Below are positions 8,572 to 16,119 of a stretch of DNA of 64,000 bases, one piece after another. This DNA is from CAYOEV01 sp964403075 (GTDB lineage Bacteria > Bacteroidota > Bacteroidia > Cytophagales > Cyclobacteriaceae), in NCBI GenBank assembly GCA_964403075.1, contig CAYOEV010000012.1, positions 7,481 through 71,480 on the forward strand. The letters are read 5' to 3'. A program made the position numbers and the translations under genes. How positions within the stretch are numbered: position 1 is the stretch's first letter; every line of letters starts with the position of its first letter. The notes below the pieces were generated by a model. It was not told the origin of the DNA and made no database searches. It worked only from the letters and a program-made list of their open reading frames with translations.

Positions 8572-8754
8572 CTAAGGGTGATACCTTCTTTTGGTTAAAA
8601 AATAAAATAAAGGACCAACGATCGGTAATAGAATAACTACAGTGAACCAGAATATTTTTTGCTGGTTGGTCAAATTTCCTCCGGAAATGTCCACCATGCC
8701 GTAGATGGCCAGGCTCACGGCAACAATACCTGCAATCAAGCTTAATTCAAACAT
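8572..8754 (-). CDS. Small PLDc_N-like membrane protein
   Basis: 60 residues with two membrane helices (about 4-22 and 34-54) joined by a short polar loop, ending in KRRYHP. The arrangement and the motif FWFTVVILLPIVGPLFYFL match the PLD nuclease N-terminal (PLDc_N) domain found alone in many small bacterial membrane proteins; its function is unknown. It converges with the response regulator gene, 3 bp apart. A -7 element TACATTTA and a degenerate FNR-like box lie upstream, suggesting co-regulation with the oxidase genes. Confidence 0.8.
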   Translation of the reverse strand: MFELSLIAGIVAVSLAIYGMVDISGGNLTNQQKIFWFTVVILLPIVGPLFYFLTKRRYHP

Positions 8755-8771
8755 GACGCTTTATTTTTGAC

Positions 8772-8815
8772 TAAATGTAGTAGATAAGTGCTGGCGTTTA
8801 ATTGATATCCCTCAT
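8772..8815 (-). promoter_or_regulatory. Promoter of the PLDc_N-like gene with degenerate FNR-like box
   Basis: TTGAT-ATCC-CTCAT at 8802-8815 has one good FNR half-site and one with a single mismatch in its ATCA core. The minus strand has TACATTTA at 8779-8772 (seven of eight to TAnnTTTG). The two centres are 33 nt apart, the same as at the usp and yceI promoters. Alone the box would be weak; the shared spacing raises its weight. Confidence 0.5.
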
Positions 8816-8844
8816 TTAATAAGGTGATACATGCCAGCGGTGCG

Positions 8845-9378
8845 TCAATCTATTTTCTCGAGGATTAAACTTACGGCAGCTTTTGAGTTGGCAATTTCGA
8901 TAAAGGTTTGAGCATCTGCATCTACTACGAGGGCACGTTGTTCACCATTTTGTTTGAGCTCAGCATTGTATTTTCCTTGAAAGGCCTCAATGTCCTTTTG
9001 GTCGTTTACAATGAATGTGGAGGCTTTTACAAAACCACAACCTTTTGGCTCCATGATGAAAACCTGCCAACTAGCCGCGTCTGCGGTCTTTTTAGACTTT
9101 TTCAAGCTCAATACATATTTATCGTTCCACTTCCTGATACGCATCGAATCCGATAGATACGCTTTCCCATCTTCGCCATCCATGAAGTTTTTACCAATGG
9201 TCAGTTGCGTTTCTTCAGTCATGACAACAAAATTGTATTGCCCCATTAAATTGTCTGGAAAAGTTTTCAAGTCTGACGTATTTGGGGGTTGCGGACTTGT
9301 GAATTTTACCTCCGTACATGCGCTTAAAAGCAGAATAACGATAAAACCAGAGAATAATTGACGGCCGTAATTGTTCAT
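8845..9378 (-). CDS. Putative lipoprotein of unknown function
   Basis: 177 residues starting with a lipoprotein signal peptide; the lipobox is LLSAC with the lipidated Cys about residue 21. The mature part is mainly beta-forming, with no domain I recognise. It contains a KYNAEL stretch and a terminal VSLILEKID. It lies 31 bp downstream of a YceI-family gene on the same strand and is probably the last gene of the yceI-porin-yceI operon. An envelope role linked to those proteins is only a guess. Confidence 0.75.
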   Translation of the reverse strand: MNNYGRQLFSGFIVILLLSACTEVKFTSPQPPNTSDLKTFPDNLMGQYNFVVMTEETQLTIGKNFMDGEDGKAYLSDSMRIRKWNDKYVLSLKKSKKTADAASWQVFIMEPKGCGFVKASTFIVNDQKDIEAFQGKYNAELKQNGEQRALVVDADAQTFIEIANSKAAVSLILEKID

Positions 9379-9409
9379 TCCTTTATTTTAAGAACTAAGA
9401 TAAATAGAA

Positions 9410-10003
9410 TCAGGAAGATTTGGGTTTGATTGATAATTTCAAATTGAACCGAATACCAATGTGTTCTTTGACTCGCACGGCACCTAATAATTTAACGGGT
9501 GGTTTGAGGTTGTAGTCTCTGATATTGATGTATTTGAAACCTGTACAAAATGTCCATTTGTGGTGTGAGTCATCGGTCAGAAGTGGGAATTGGTAGTGGC
9601 GGTTGATACCGGCAATGTAGATTTGTGTTTTGGCCATTATGATCTCATTGTCCATGGTCAGATGATCTACTTTTACTTTTATGTAAGGATTTTCTTCATG
9701 CTGTAGCAGTTCTTTCATGTCTCGGGTCATCATTGGGATCAGACAATCAAAATTATTTACAGCAATGTCAAGTTCAGCATTTTTTAAATATAGCCCTTTG
9801 GCCGTGCCGTGGGCTTCTACGACCAAAGGGTCTCTCATGAGATTGTCATTGTAAGTGCAATTGAATTTATTGATGTTGGTTTGTCCTTCAATAACCATTT
9901 CACTGCCTTCAGCCACTCGCACTTCATATCTTTTGGTATTCGGCATGTAGGGGGAAAATGACGAAATAGAACTAGACATGAAAAGGAAGGCAAGCCAAAT
10001 CAT
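9410..10003 (-). CDS. YceI-like secreted protein
   Basis: Lipocalin-like YceI-family protein, 197 residues from the chosen start, with signal peptide MIWLAFLFMSSSISSFSP. YceI proteins bind isoprenoid-type lipids in a beta barrel in the periplasm. Seen: the N-terminal strand VRVAEGSEMVIEGQTNINKF and a C-terminal stretch VRVKEHIGIRFNLKLSIKP. An ATG at 10063 would add 20 residues, but they are encoded by a terminator hairpin of the preceding gene and do not resemble a signal peptide, so I place the start at ATG 10003. This is more divergent than the YceI protein at 11364-11909. Confidence 0.82.
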   Translation of the reverse strand: MIWLAFLFMSSSISSFSPYMPNTKRYEVRVAEGSEMVIEGQTNINKFNCTYNDNLMRDPLVVEAHGTAKGLYLKNAELDIAVNNFDCLIPMMTRDMKELLQHEENPYIKVKVDHLTMDNEIIMAKTQIYIAGINRHYQFPLLTDDSHHKWTFCTGFKYINIRDYNLKPPVKLLGAVRVKEHIGIRFNLKLSIKPKSS

Positions 10004-10016
10004 TAGTCTGAATTTT

Positions 10017-10050
10017 AAAAAAGGCAGACCATTATCGTCTGCCTTTTTTT
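10017..10050 (-). terminator. Intrinsic terminator after the porin gene
   Basis: Perfect 7-bp stem GGCAGAC (10023-10029) / GTCTGCC (10037-10043) with a 7-nt loop, flanked by A6 and T7 runs. On the minus strand the stem is followed by TTTTTT, 23 nt past the porin stop codon. The A/T flanks make it look bidirectional. It probably attenuates read-through into the second yceI gene rather than ending the operon completely, as no separate promoter is evident downstream. Confidence 0.85.
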
Positions 10051-10065
10051 TCTTGAAAATCATAA

Positions 10066-11337
10066 TTAAAAGGAAATAGCAGCTTCAATGTTGAAGCCGT
10101 CAAAACTGGCCCCCTGGAATTTTGTTCCATCCCAGCCATTACCTTCATATTCATTATTCGTGTATTCCAGTTTTACGACTACATTATCAGTCATAAACCA
10201 ACCCCCGCCAAAGTTAAGGCGGTTGATTTCTTGTGTTTCAGCGGTGTCATTGGCCTCTCCACTCACAGTATTGTAGCGACCACCAATGTAAAAGTTTTCA
10301 TCACTACCAAAACGGTACAACAATTCTGCGGCGAGTTGAGTGAAGTCCCCTCCAGGATCGTCACCATTGGAAGTTTTTTCTAGGATACCGAAGAATTCAA
10401 GTCCACCGAATTTCACAAATGGGTTGATTTGGAAAGCGGTGTGGTAGGGGAATCTTGGATTGAAACGTGGAAGAAAGTCACTTGGGTTTGTGTCATTGAT
10501 ACCTTCTAGTACACTGTAATATCTAGCGCCGGCACGATCACCATTATACAAATAATCTCTGGTGCTTTGATCTGAGCTCGAATATATTGAACCTGTCAAA
10601 CGGACGCGTAAGTCGTCATTCAACTGTTTGTCAAATCCAGCTTTCGCGTAAAATGCAAAACCGTTATCACCAGAAACAGGACTTTGGTTTAACCTACCAT
10701 TTGATACGCCCACAAGACCGAGTAATCCGTTGCTTTGCACGGTAATTTCTGCAAAGGGTTCTGTGGTGAATGCGTCCATGATATAATTGCCCACAAATGG
10801 GTTATAGATGGATCTCGCATTATCTGATCTTCTAAAGTGGGCATCACCGTAATTAATTTCATCCATACCCACCTTAATAAATGTTTTATCCATTATTCCG
10901 GACAGAAATCCCTCACTGATGAAATCCAGTCTGTCCATCTGGATGTATCCACCCTTTACCCATGCCTCCGGGTGGTGCCGTGAGGAAAGGTATGTGCGCA
11001 AGTGCACACGCAATCCGTCGGCGAGCTGCGCATCGATGTTTAAATTTGCCACCGGCAGACTGAAATTATTGGCTAGTTCTACCAATGTATCTCCAACCAA
11101 GTCGTTTTCTTGGGAAAGACCCTGAAAATGCATGGCAAAATCAGCACCAAACCGAACTTTTACTTCATCGAATTCAACCTGATTATCTTTAGAAGTTTCA
11201 AAAACATTCAACCCCTTTTTGCCAGGAGTTCTAAAATATTGAAGATCCCTTGGATCCTGCTCTCTTTCCTGCGACTGTGCGCTAAATACCAATACCGCGG
11301 TTATTGCAGTTAAGATTATGCGTTTAATTGTTTTCAT
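10066..11337 (-). CDS. Outer-membrane porin-like beta-barrel protein
   Basis: 423 residues with a signal peptide ending in the region VFSAQSQ. The rest alternates as in a 16- to 18-strand barrel, e.g. DLRVRLTGSIYSS, NFYIGGRYNTVSG, NVVVKLEYTNNEY, and ends in a Phe (NIEAAISF) as outer-membrane proteins do. It resembles Bacteroidota porins related to phosphate-selective porins O/P, but the substrate cannot be read from sequence. It lies between two yceI genes and is followed by an intrinsic terminator. The operon promoter upstream of 11909 carries an FNR-like box. Confidence 0.8.
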   Translation of the reverse strand: MKTIKRIILTAITAVLVFSAQSQEREQDPRDLQYFRTPGKKGLNVFETSKDNQVEFDEVKVRFGADFAMHFQGLSQENDLVGDTLVELANNFSLPVANLNIDAQLADGLRVHLRTYLSSRHHPEAWVKGGYIQMDRLDFISEGFLSGIMDKTFIKVGMDEINYGDAHFRRSDNARSIYNPFVGNYIMDAFTTEPFAEITVQSNGLLGLVGVSNGRLNQSPVSGDNGFAFYAKAGFDKQLNDDLRVRLTGSIYSSSDQSTRDYLYNGDRAGARYYSVLEGINDTNPSDFLPRFNPRFPYHTAFQINPFVKFGGLEFFGILEKTSNGDDPGGDFTQLAAELLYRFGSDENFYIGGRYNTVSGEANDTAETQEINRLNFGGGWFMTDNVVVKLEYTNNEYEGNGWDGTKFQGASFDGFNIEAAISF

Positions 11338-11363
11338 GTGTTACTTGTTAGGTTTAAAATAAT

Positions 11364-11909
11364 TTACTGATATTTTACATTGAACTTAATTGTGACTTTG
11401 TCTCCTGTTTTGATCGTTCCAAAAACAGCAGTGGGCGGCTCAATGCCATAATCTGACATATTAAAGGAGGTTTGACCTTGGAATGAAACACCTGTGCCTA
11501 CGGCAGTTCGAACGTCCATGTAAATAGACCGGGTGACCGCGCCCACGGTCAGTCTACCGGCCGTTTTCATTAAGTTACCTTGCTGGCTTACATTCCTTAC
11601 CCATTCGTACTTTACTTTGGGGAATTCACCGGCTTTCATGGCCTTGTACGTGTTTTTATTCATTGCATCTTTTCCGCTTTCAAGTTCTTTTACCGCTACA
11701 TAAAAGTTGAGATAATTCATGGTTGTGATTTGTCCATTGACAACACTTACCTCGGCGCTTCCGGATACATTATTTGCTTTGATTGTCCAGTCGTGCAGGG
11801 TAGAAGTGCCTTCAATTTTTAAGTCTGATTCAGCGTTGGACACTTGAAAAGTCTTGTTATCGCTAACAATAGAAAGAAGACTGAGAATTAAAATAGGTAG
11901 ATGACTCAT
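11364..11909 (-). CDS. YceI family protein
   Basis: 181 residues: a short signal peptide (MSHLPILILSLLSIVSDN region) and a full YceI domain. Family marks seen are IEGTSTLHDWTIKAN near the start, MNKNTYKAMKAGEFPKVKYE in the middle and a C-terminal barrel strand DKVTIKFNVKYQ. Binding of a polyisoprenoid or similar lipid in the periplasm is family knowledge. First gene of the yceI-porin-yceI-lipoprotein operon, with an FNR-like box and a -7 element directly upstream. Confidence 0.92.
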   Translation of the reverse strand: MSHLPILILSLLSIVSDNKTFQVSNAESDLKIEGTSTLHDWTIKANNVSGSAEVSVVNGQITTMNYLNFYVAVKELESGKDAMNKNTYKAMKAGEFPKVKYEWVRNVSQQGNLMKTAGRLTVGAVTRSIYMDVRTAVGTGVSFQGQTSFNMSDYGIEPPTAVFGTIKTGDKVTIKFNVKYQ

Positions 11910-11930
11910 GGTATGGTTGTTTTATAAAAA

Positions 11931-11974
11931 CAACGTTAGCTTATCCATGACAGATTTTATATGATGCGTATCAA
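11931..11974 (-). promoter_or_regulatory. FNR-like box and -7 element of the yceI-porin operon
   Basis: ATGAT-GCGT-ATCAA (11961-11974) matches TTGAT-N4-ATCAA except the first base. On the minus strand TAACGTTG (11938-11931) fits TAnnTTTG in all but one position. The centres are 33 nt apart, identical to the usp-ccoI promoter. The yceI ATG follows 21 nt after the -7 element. Confidence 0.7.
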
Positions 11975-12014
11975 CAGGTACCATGACCTATTGCATACCT
12001 TTATCATATGAAAA

Positions 12015-15000
12015 TCAGTGATTCGACCGCCCCAAATTCTCGAGGAAGGAGACCAACCGCCTGAGTAGGTTAAAATAAAGTACCACGTACCAAAAAGCGG
12101 TCATTAGCCAAAGAATGGCCACATTGAAGAAGAGAGTATCTATTTGATAACCCATAAAGGGTTTAGTAGGTACGTAGAATTGGGTCCTAAAATCTAATGG
12201 ACCATCTGTTTCCGGAATCATGAAGATCGGGGCCCATTTACGAATTAGTTTATCTGGGGTCTCCACAATTCGTCGCACCAGGTCCTGTCGAACCACCAGG
12301 GTTGCGATGGCCTGATTTTGATAGGCATTTCGATAGTCTTCCAATGGCATATCCAGCGTGGTGGCCAACTGTTGTTCTTTCTTGCTGCGATCTTCCCGGG
12401 CATTATTGAACCGATTCACATATATTCTTCTCAGGGTCTCAATGAAAGCACGGGTTTGCTTGGCCACCTGTTCATCAAAAGCGCCTCGGTGTAATTGTTT
12501 AAAAACGGGTAACTTATTTGCTCCGACATTTTCCAGCAGTTCGCCCAGTTCAATGCGTAAAAGTTTGAATTTATCGTCTACTTGCTGTAAAGTTTCAGCA
12601 TCAACAGACTCGTAATGGCTTTCACAGAAAGCCAAGAGTTTATCCAAAGTGGGTAGATAATAATTCTTATTGAATTCCGCATTGGTGATTTCCTGATCGA
12701 TTTCGTAAAACGCTTGTTCGTACCTATTTCTCTTGAAGAAACCCACCATGGTTGCTTCAAATGCCCATCTGGAACCCATGATCTCCCCTACCAAAGGCAC
12801 CCGGTCTTCACGGGTCATGGCAGGGTTTAGGCTGTCGAAACTCACTACTACCCCGCTAAGTAGCAGTTGTGGAATAATCAGAATAGGAATAAGAATGTAT
12901 ATCGTGATGGCATTTTTAAAAGTCGCGGATATATTCAATCCCAACATATTGGCTAGACAAGAAGTACTGAATAAAATCCCCCAGTGCATCAGAAACTGAT
13001 CCTTAACGCCCAAAATCAAACTGCTCACCAATACAAACAAAAAGGTTTGCACTCCAGATATACCGAACTGAATGAGTATTTTGGAAAACAGGTAGCCTCC
13101 GCGACTGAGGTTGAGAAATGTTTCTCGTTTCCGAATTTTCAAGTCACGCACGATCTCCTCCGCGCTTACGGTGAGTCCCATGAAAAGCGCCACGATGGTG
13201 CTCATGAAAAGGTACGCCGGCATGTTGCTGTTGAGCCCGTACACATAACTATCGGTGATGGAAGGATTGTAGTAATAAATGATAAAGGATAAGAGGGCAG
13301 CCAAGGCGGGCGCCTCTAGCAGGTTGATGATCACATACTGACGGTTAGAAATTTTAGAGAGCCAGTCCCTTTTAATGAATATCCCGGCTTGACGCAGTTT
13401 GTTGGGTAGATTTAATGATACAGGTGGTGGTTCATTGCTATGGATTGTTTTGGGGGGTTCTGTTTTTTGCTCAAAAAATTCGTACCATTGAGATGGAGAG
13501 ACTTTCCGTTTATTGGTGAAAACTCCGTATTCATTCACCACCTTCGTTTCAATGATGTTGAATATCTGTTCTGGATTTACATTTCCGCATTCCACACATT
13601 CGCCTTGCTCCTGGTCTATTACCCTTATCAATTGTTTGAAATAAACAACGGCCTCTACAGGGTTGCCATAATAAATTTGGTAACCACCCGTATCCAGAAT
13701 AAGCAGTTGGTCGAACGACTTGAAGATATCTGAAGACGGCTGATGAATGACGACAAAAATGAGCTTGCCTTTAAGCGTAAGTTCCTTAAGTAAGTCCATG
13801 ATATTTTCGGCATCACGGGATGATAAACCGGAGGTGGGTTCATCTAAAAAAAGCACCGAGGGCTCACGAAGCAATTCGAGTCCAATGTTGAGTCTTTTAC
13901 GTTGGCCACCACTGATGGTTTTCGATATGGGGGAGCCAACCTTAAGGTCTTTTACCGCAGTGAGGCCAAGGTTAATAAGTGTCTTCTCCACTAGTTTATC
14001 CATTTCCCCCTTACTCATTCCATCAAAACATAGTTTAGCGGCATAATACAGGTTTTGGTATACCGATAGGTCCTCAATGAGCAGGTCGTCCTGAGGTACA
14101 TGACCCATTACGCCTGCAATTTTGTCTTTGTTTTTATGGATGTCGATCCCATTGATGCGTACAAAGCCCTGACTGGGCTTTTCCGACCCATTGAGCACGT
14201 TGCACAAGGTAGATTTACCTGACCCGCTGGCACCCATAATCCCGATCAGGCGGCCGCCTACCTCAGAGAGGTGTATGTTCTTTAAACCAAGTTTACCAGA
14301 TGGAAATTTAAAATCCAGATTTTTAGCCTCAAAGGTGATGGGTTGAGAAGCTTCCTGCCTCATGTATTGGGCCACGACGTCACCGAAATAAATGGGGTTC
14401 ATCTTTTCCCGTCGCAGGCTGCTTCCCGGTGCAAAAACCTTTACCTGACTGTCCTTTAATGGCAGTCCATTGAGTACCAATCCCGGTCGCCCCATGTATT
14501 TAAGGAAGTAGCTGTCTACTTCGCCTGGCACACGCAGTACGGCCAACATTCCACCAAGGCCTTTTCTTGACAAATGGTGATATTCAAAGCCCAGATCATC
14601 CGGGTCGGAGCTGATAATCAGTACATTTTCGAAGTTGAAATCCGAGTGGGTATGGCCCAGGATGAATTGCTCAATGTTTCGGATTTCAGCATCTGAAATA
14701 TTAAAAGCTTCTCCAATGGTGGTCAGCAACTCATTCTCCCGGTCCGAAATAGTTCCGTCTGCAATAATGATACTGATGAGCTCTACAATGATGACAATTT
14801 TCTGTTGGCGGGTGAGTTCCAGGTTGATTTGTCTACAAATCGTCTTGATTTGTATTTGCTCCTCTTTGATATCTGTTTGTTTATTCTGGAGGATGAGTAT
14901 GCTGTAACTGTCGAATTCCTGGAGATAGGCCGAAGCCATGTCTCTGCTCAGATGGTCCGTTAAATAGGATTCAATCTGAGTACGTTCATTTTTGGTTACT

Positions 15001-15062
15001 TCGTCTTCTTTGGCTACGATAGCAAATAGTTTGATAATTGCCGTCAATAGTGGACCACTCAT
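12015..15062 (-). CDS. TerB-ABC ATPase-ABC-2 permease fusion exporter
   Basis: 1015-residue half-transporter of the ABCG/White type. Residues about 1-135 resemble a TerB/DjlA-like helical domain (KLFAIVAKEDEVTKNER, ADGTISDRENELL). Residues about 145-240 are a small unassigned beta-rich region. The nucleotide-binding domain has Walker A GASGSGKST (277-285), signature SGGQRKR and Walker B SVLFLDEPTSGLS. The C-terminal half holds ABC-2 membrane helices, interrupted by a long charged helical insert (about residues 800-930) facing one side of the membrane. The architecture is recurrent in Bacteroidota; the substrate is unknown. An intrinsic terminator 21 nt upstream separates it from the preceding lipoprotein gene. 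Confidence 0.9.
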   Translation of the reverse strand: MSGPLLTAIIKLFAIVAKEDEVTKNERTQIESYLTDHLSRDMASAYLQEFDSYSILILQNKQTDIKEEQIQIKTICRQINLELTRQQKIVIIVELISIIIADGTISDRENELLTTIGEAFNISDAEIRNIEQFILGHTHSDFNFENVLIISSDPDDLGFEYHHLSRKGLGGMLAVLRVPGEVDSYFLKYMGRPGLVLNGLPLKDSQVKVFAPGSSLRREKMNPIYFGDVVAQYMRQEASQPITFEAKNLDFKFPSGKLGLKNIHLSEVGGRLIGIMGASGSGKSTLCNVLNGSEKPSQGFVRINGIDIHKNKDKIAGVMGHVPQDDLLIEDLSVYQNLYYAAKLCFDGMSKGEMDKLVEKTLINLGLTAVKDLKVGSPISKTISGGQRKRLNIGLELLREPSVLFLDEPTSGLSSRDAENIMDLLKELTLKGKLIFVVIHQPSSDIFKSFDQLLILDTGGYQIYYGNPVEAVVYFKQLIRVIDQEQGECVECGNVNPEQIFNIIETKVVNEYGVFTNKRKVSPSQWYEFFEQKTEPPKTIHSNEPPPVSLNLPNKLRQAGIFIKRDWLSKISNRQYVIINLLEAPALAALLSFIIYYYNPSITDSYVYGLNSNMPAYLFMSTIVALFMGLTVSAEEIVRDLKIRKRETFLNLSRGGYLFSKILIQFGISGVQTFLFVLVSSLILGVKDQFLMHWGILFSTSCLANMLGLNISATFKNAITIYILIPILIIPQLLLSGVVVSFDSLNPAMTREDRVPLVGEIMGSRWAFEATMVGFFKRNRYEQAFYEIDQEITNAEFNKNYYLPTLDKLLAFCESHYESVDAETLQQVDDKFKLLRIELGELLENVGANKLPVFKQLHRGAFDEQVAKQTRAFIETLRRIYVNRFNNAREDRSKKEQQLATTLDMPLEDYRNAYQNQAIATLVVRQDLVRRIVETPDKLIRKWAPIFMIPETDGPLDFRTQFYVPTKPFMGYQIDTLFFNVAILWLMTAFWYVVLYFNLLRRLVSFLENLGRSNH

Positions 15063-15082
15063 TTCAGATCAATTTAAAATAA

Positions 15083-15112
15083 AAGGGACCATAAAATCCA
15101 TTATGATCCCTT
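15083..15112 (-). terminator. Intrinsic terminator after the lipoprotein gene
   Basis: A 12-bp stem (AAGGGACCATAA / TTATGATCCCTT, one mismatch) around a 6-nt loop, followed on the minus strand by TTATTTTAAATT. It lies 22 nt past the stop of the gene at 15135-16022 and just before the ABC exporter start, so the exporter probably has its own promoter or relies on read-through. Confidence 0.75.
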
Positions 15113-15134
15113 GCTATAAAATTTCTTACAAGAA

Positions 15135-16022
15135 TTACTGGGTGATGAATAAACGAAGTTGAGCCACCCGCTCAGTGATATCTCTTAAGGTTTCATCGTT
15201 CAATACAAGGTCTCCTCTATTGTTGCTAATTTCTTCCTCAATGTTCAAGTCGCCATAACTTGCCTTGATGCCCTCCAGTTCATTGAGCACCTTGGTAACC
15301 GTGGAGGTCTGTTCTACGCCCATCATCAATTCCACCAAGTCGGCAGTCGGCTTTTCTTGGTCCAGTATGGTTCTGATAAGTGGTGACAACACCTGATTGC
15401 GCGCGTCATCTGGAAGTAGGTTTTTCGGATAGGTATCCACAATTTGTGTGGAAATAAACAAACCTTCCACAAAACTTCCTGTAATTAATAGTGCGGCCAG
15501 ACTGGCCCGGTTGTCTTTCTTTAGTAAAGTTTCTGCCTGGTCTACTGTGTTATTGACGATGGTTGCAAGGGAATCACGGTTTTCAATTTGTGCTTCAAAT
15601 CTTTTCAACTGATTTTGCCCCAAGGCGTCAGCAATATTTAGTTTTTCAGCCAATTTCTTGGAAGCTTCCAAATAGAGCAAAGCTTCCTGTGTTTGGTTAT
15701 ATGAACTGAGGTAACCAATGTCTGTGGAGTATATTCCCAAATTTAAAGCTACCTTATCTTCCAGCGCACCTATATAAGCATCTACCTTGTCAACTTCATT
15801 CAAGAGAGATGGATTGAAATCAGCCCCAGTTGCTTCCAGAAGAAACGGAATTTCGGAAGGCGAGGGAATTTCATTAAGCACAGTAGTCACGTTTTCCTTC
15901 AACTCTTCTTTCGCTTGTTCGAACTCCTCATCATTGGCATTATTGGATTGGGGACTGCTGCAGCCAATAAGTACCAACAAGTATAAAGAAGGCCCAAAAA
16001 AGCCGGCGAATAAATGTTTCAT
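15135..16022 (-). CDS. Putative lipoprotein, mostly helical, unknown function
   Basis: 295 residues from ATG 16022, the start of a clear lipoprotein signal (MKHLFAGFFGPSLYLLVLIGC). An in-frame codon at 16058 would add 12 residues before the signal and is unlikely. The mature protein is acidic and almost all helical, with heptad-like stretches (EQAKEELKENV, LTDITERVAQL-like end). I recognise no domain. It shares its strand with the upstream glutamate-synthase-like gene but is separated by about 97 bp. Anchoring in the envelope is the only supported statement. Confidence 0.78.
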   Translation of the reverse strand: MKHLFAGFFGPSLYLLVLIGCSSPQSNNANDEEFEQAKEELKENVTTVLNEIPSPSEIPFLLEATGADFNPSLLNEVDKVDAYIGALEDKVALNLGIYSTDIGYLSSYNQTQEALLYLEASKKLAEKLNIADALGQNQLKRFEAQIENRDSLATIVNNTVDQAETLLKKDNRASLAALLITGSFVEGLFISTQIVDTYPKNLLPDDARNQVLSPLIRTILDQEKPTADLVELMMGVEQTSTVTKVLNELEGIKASYGDLNIEEEISNNRGDLVLNDETLRDITERVAQLRLFITQ

Positions 16023-16119
16023 TGCGATTAGGTTTATGTTTTTGGTAGTGGTGTACAAACTATCTAATCAATGTTAATGCATTTTTTGCATCCACAGAAA
16101 TATCACACTTAATTTTCAA

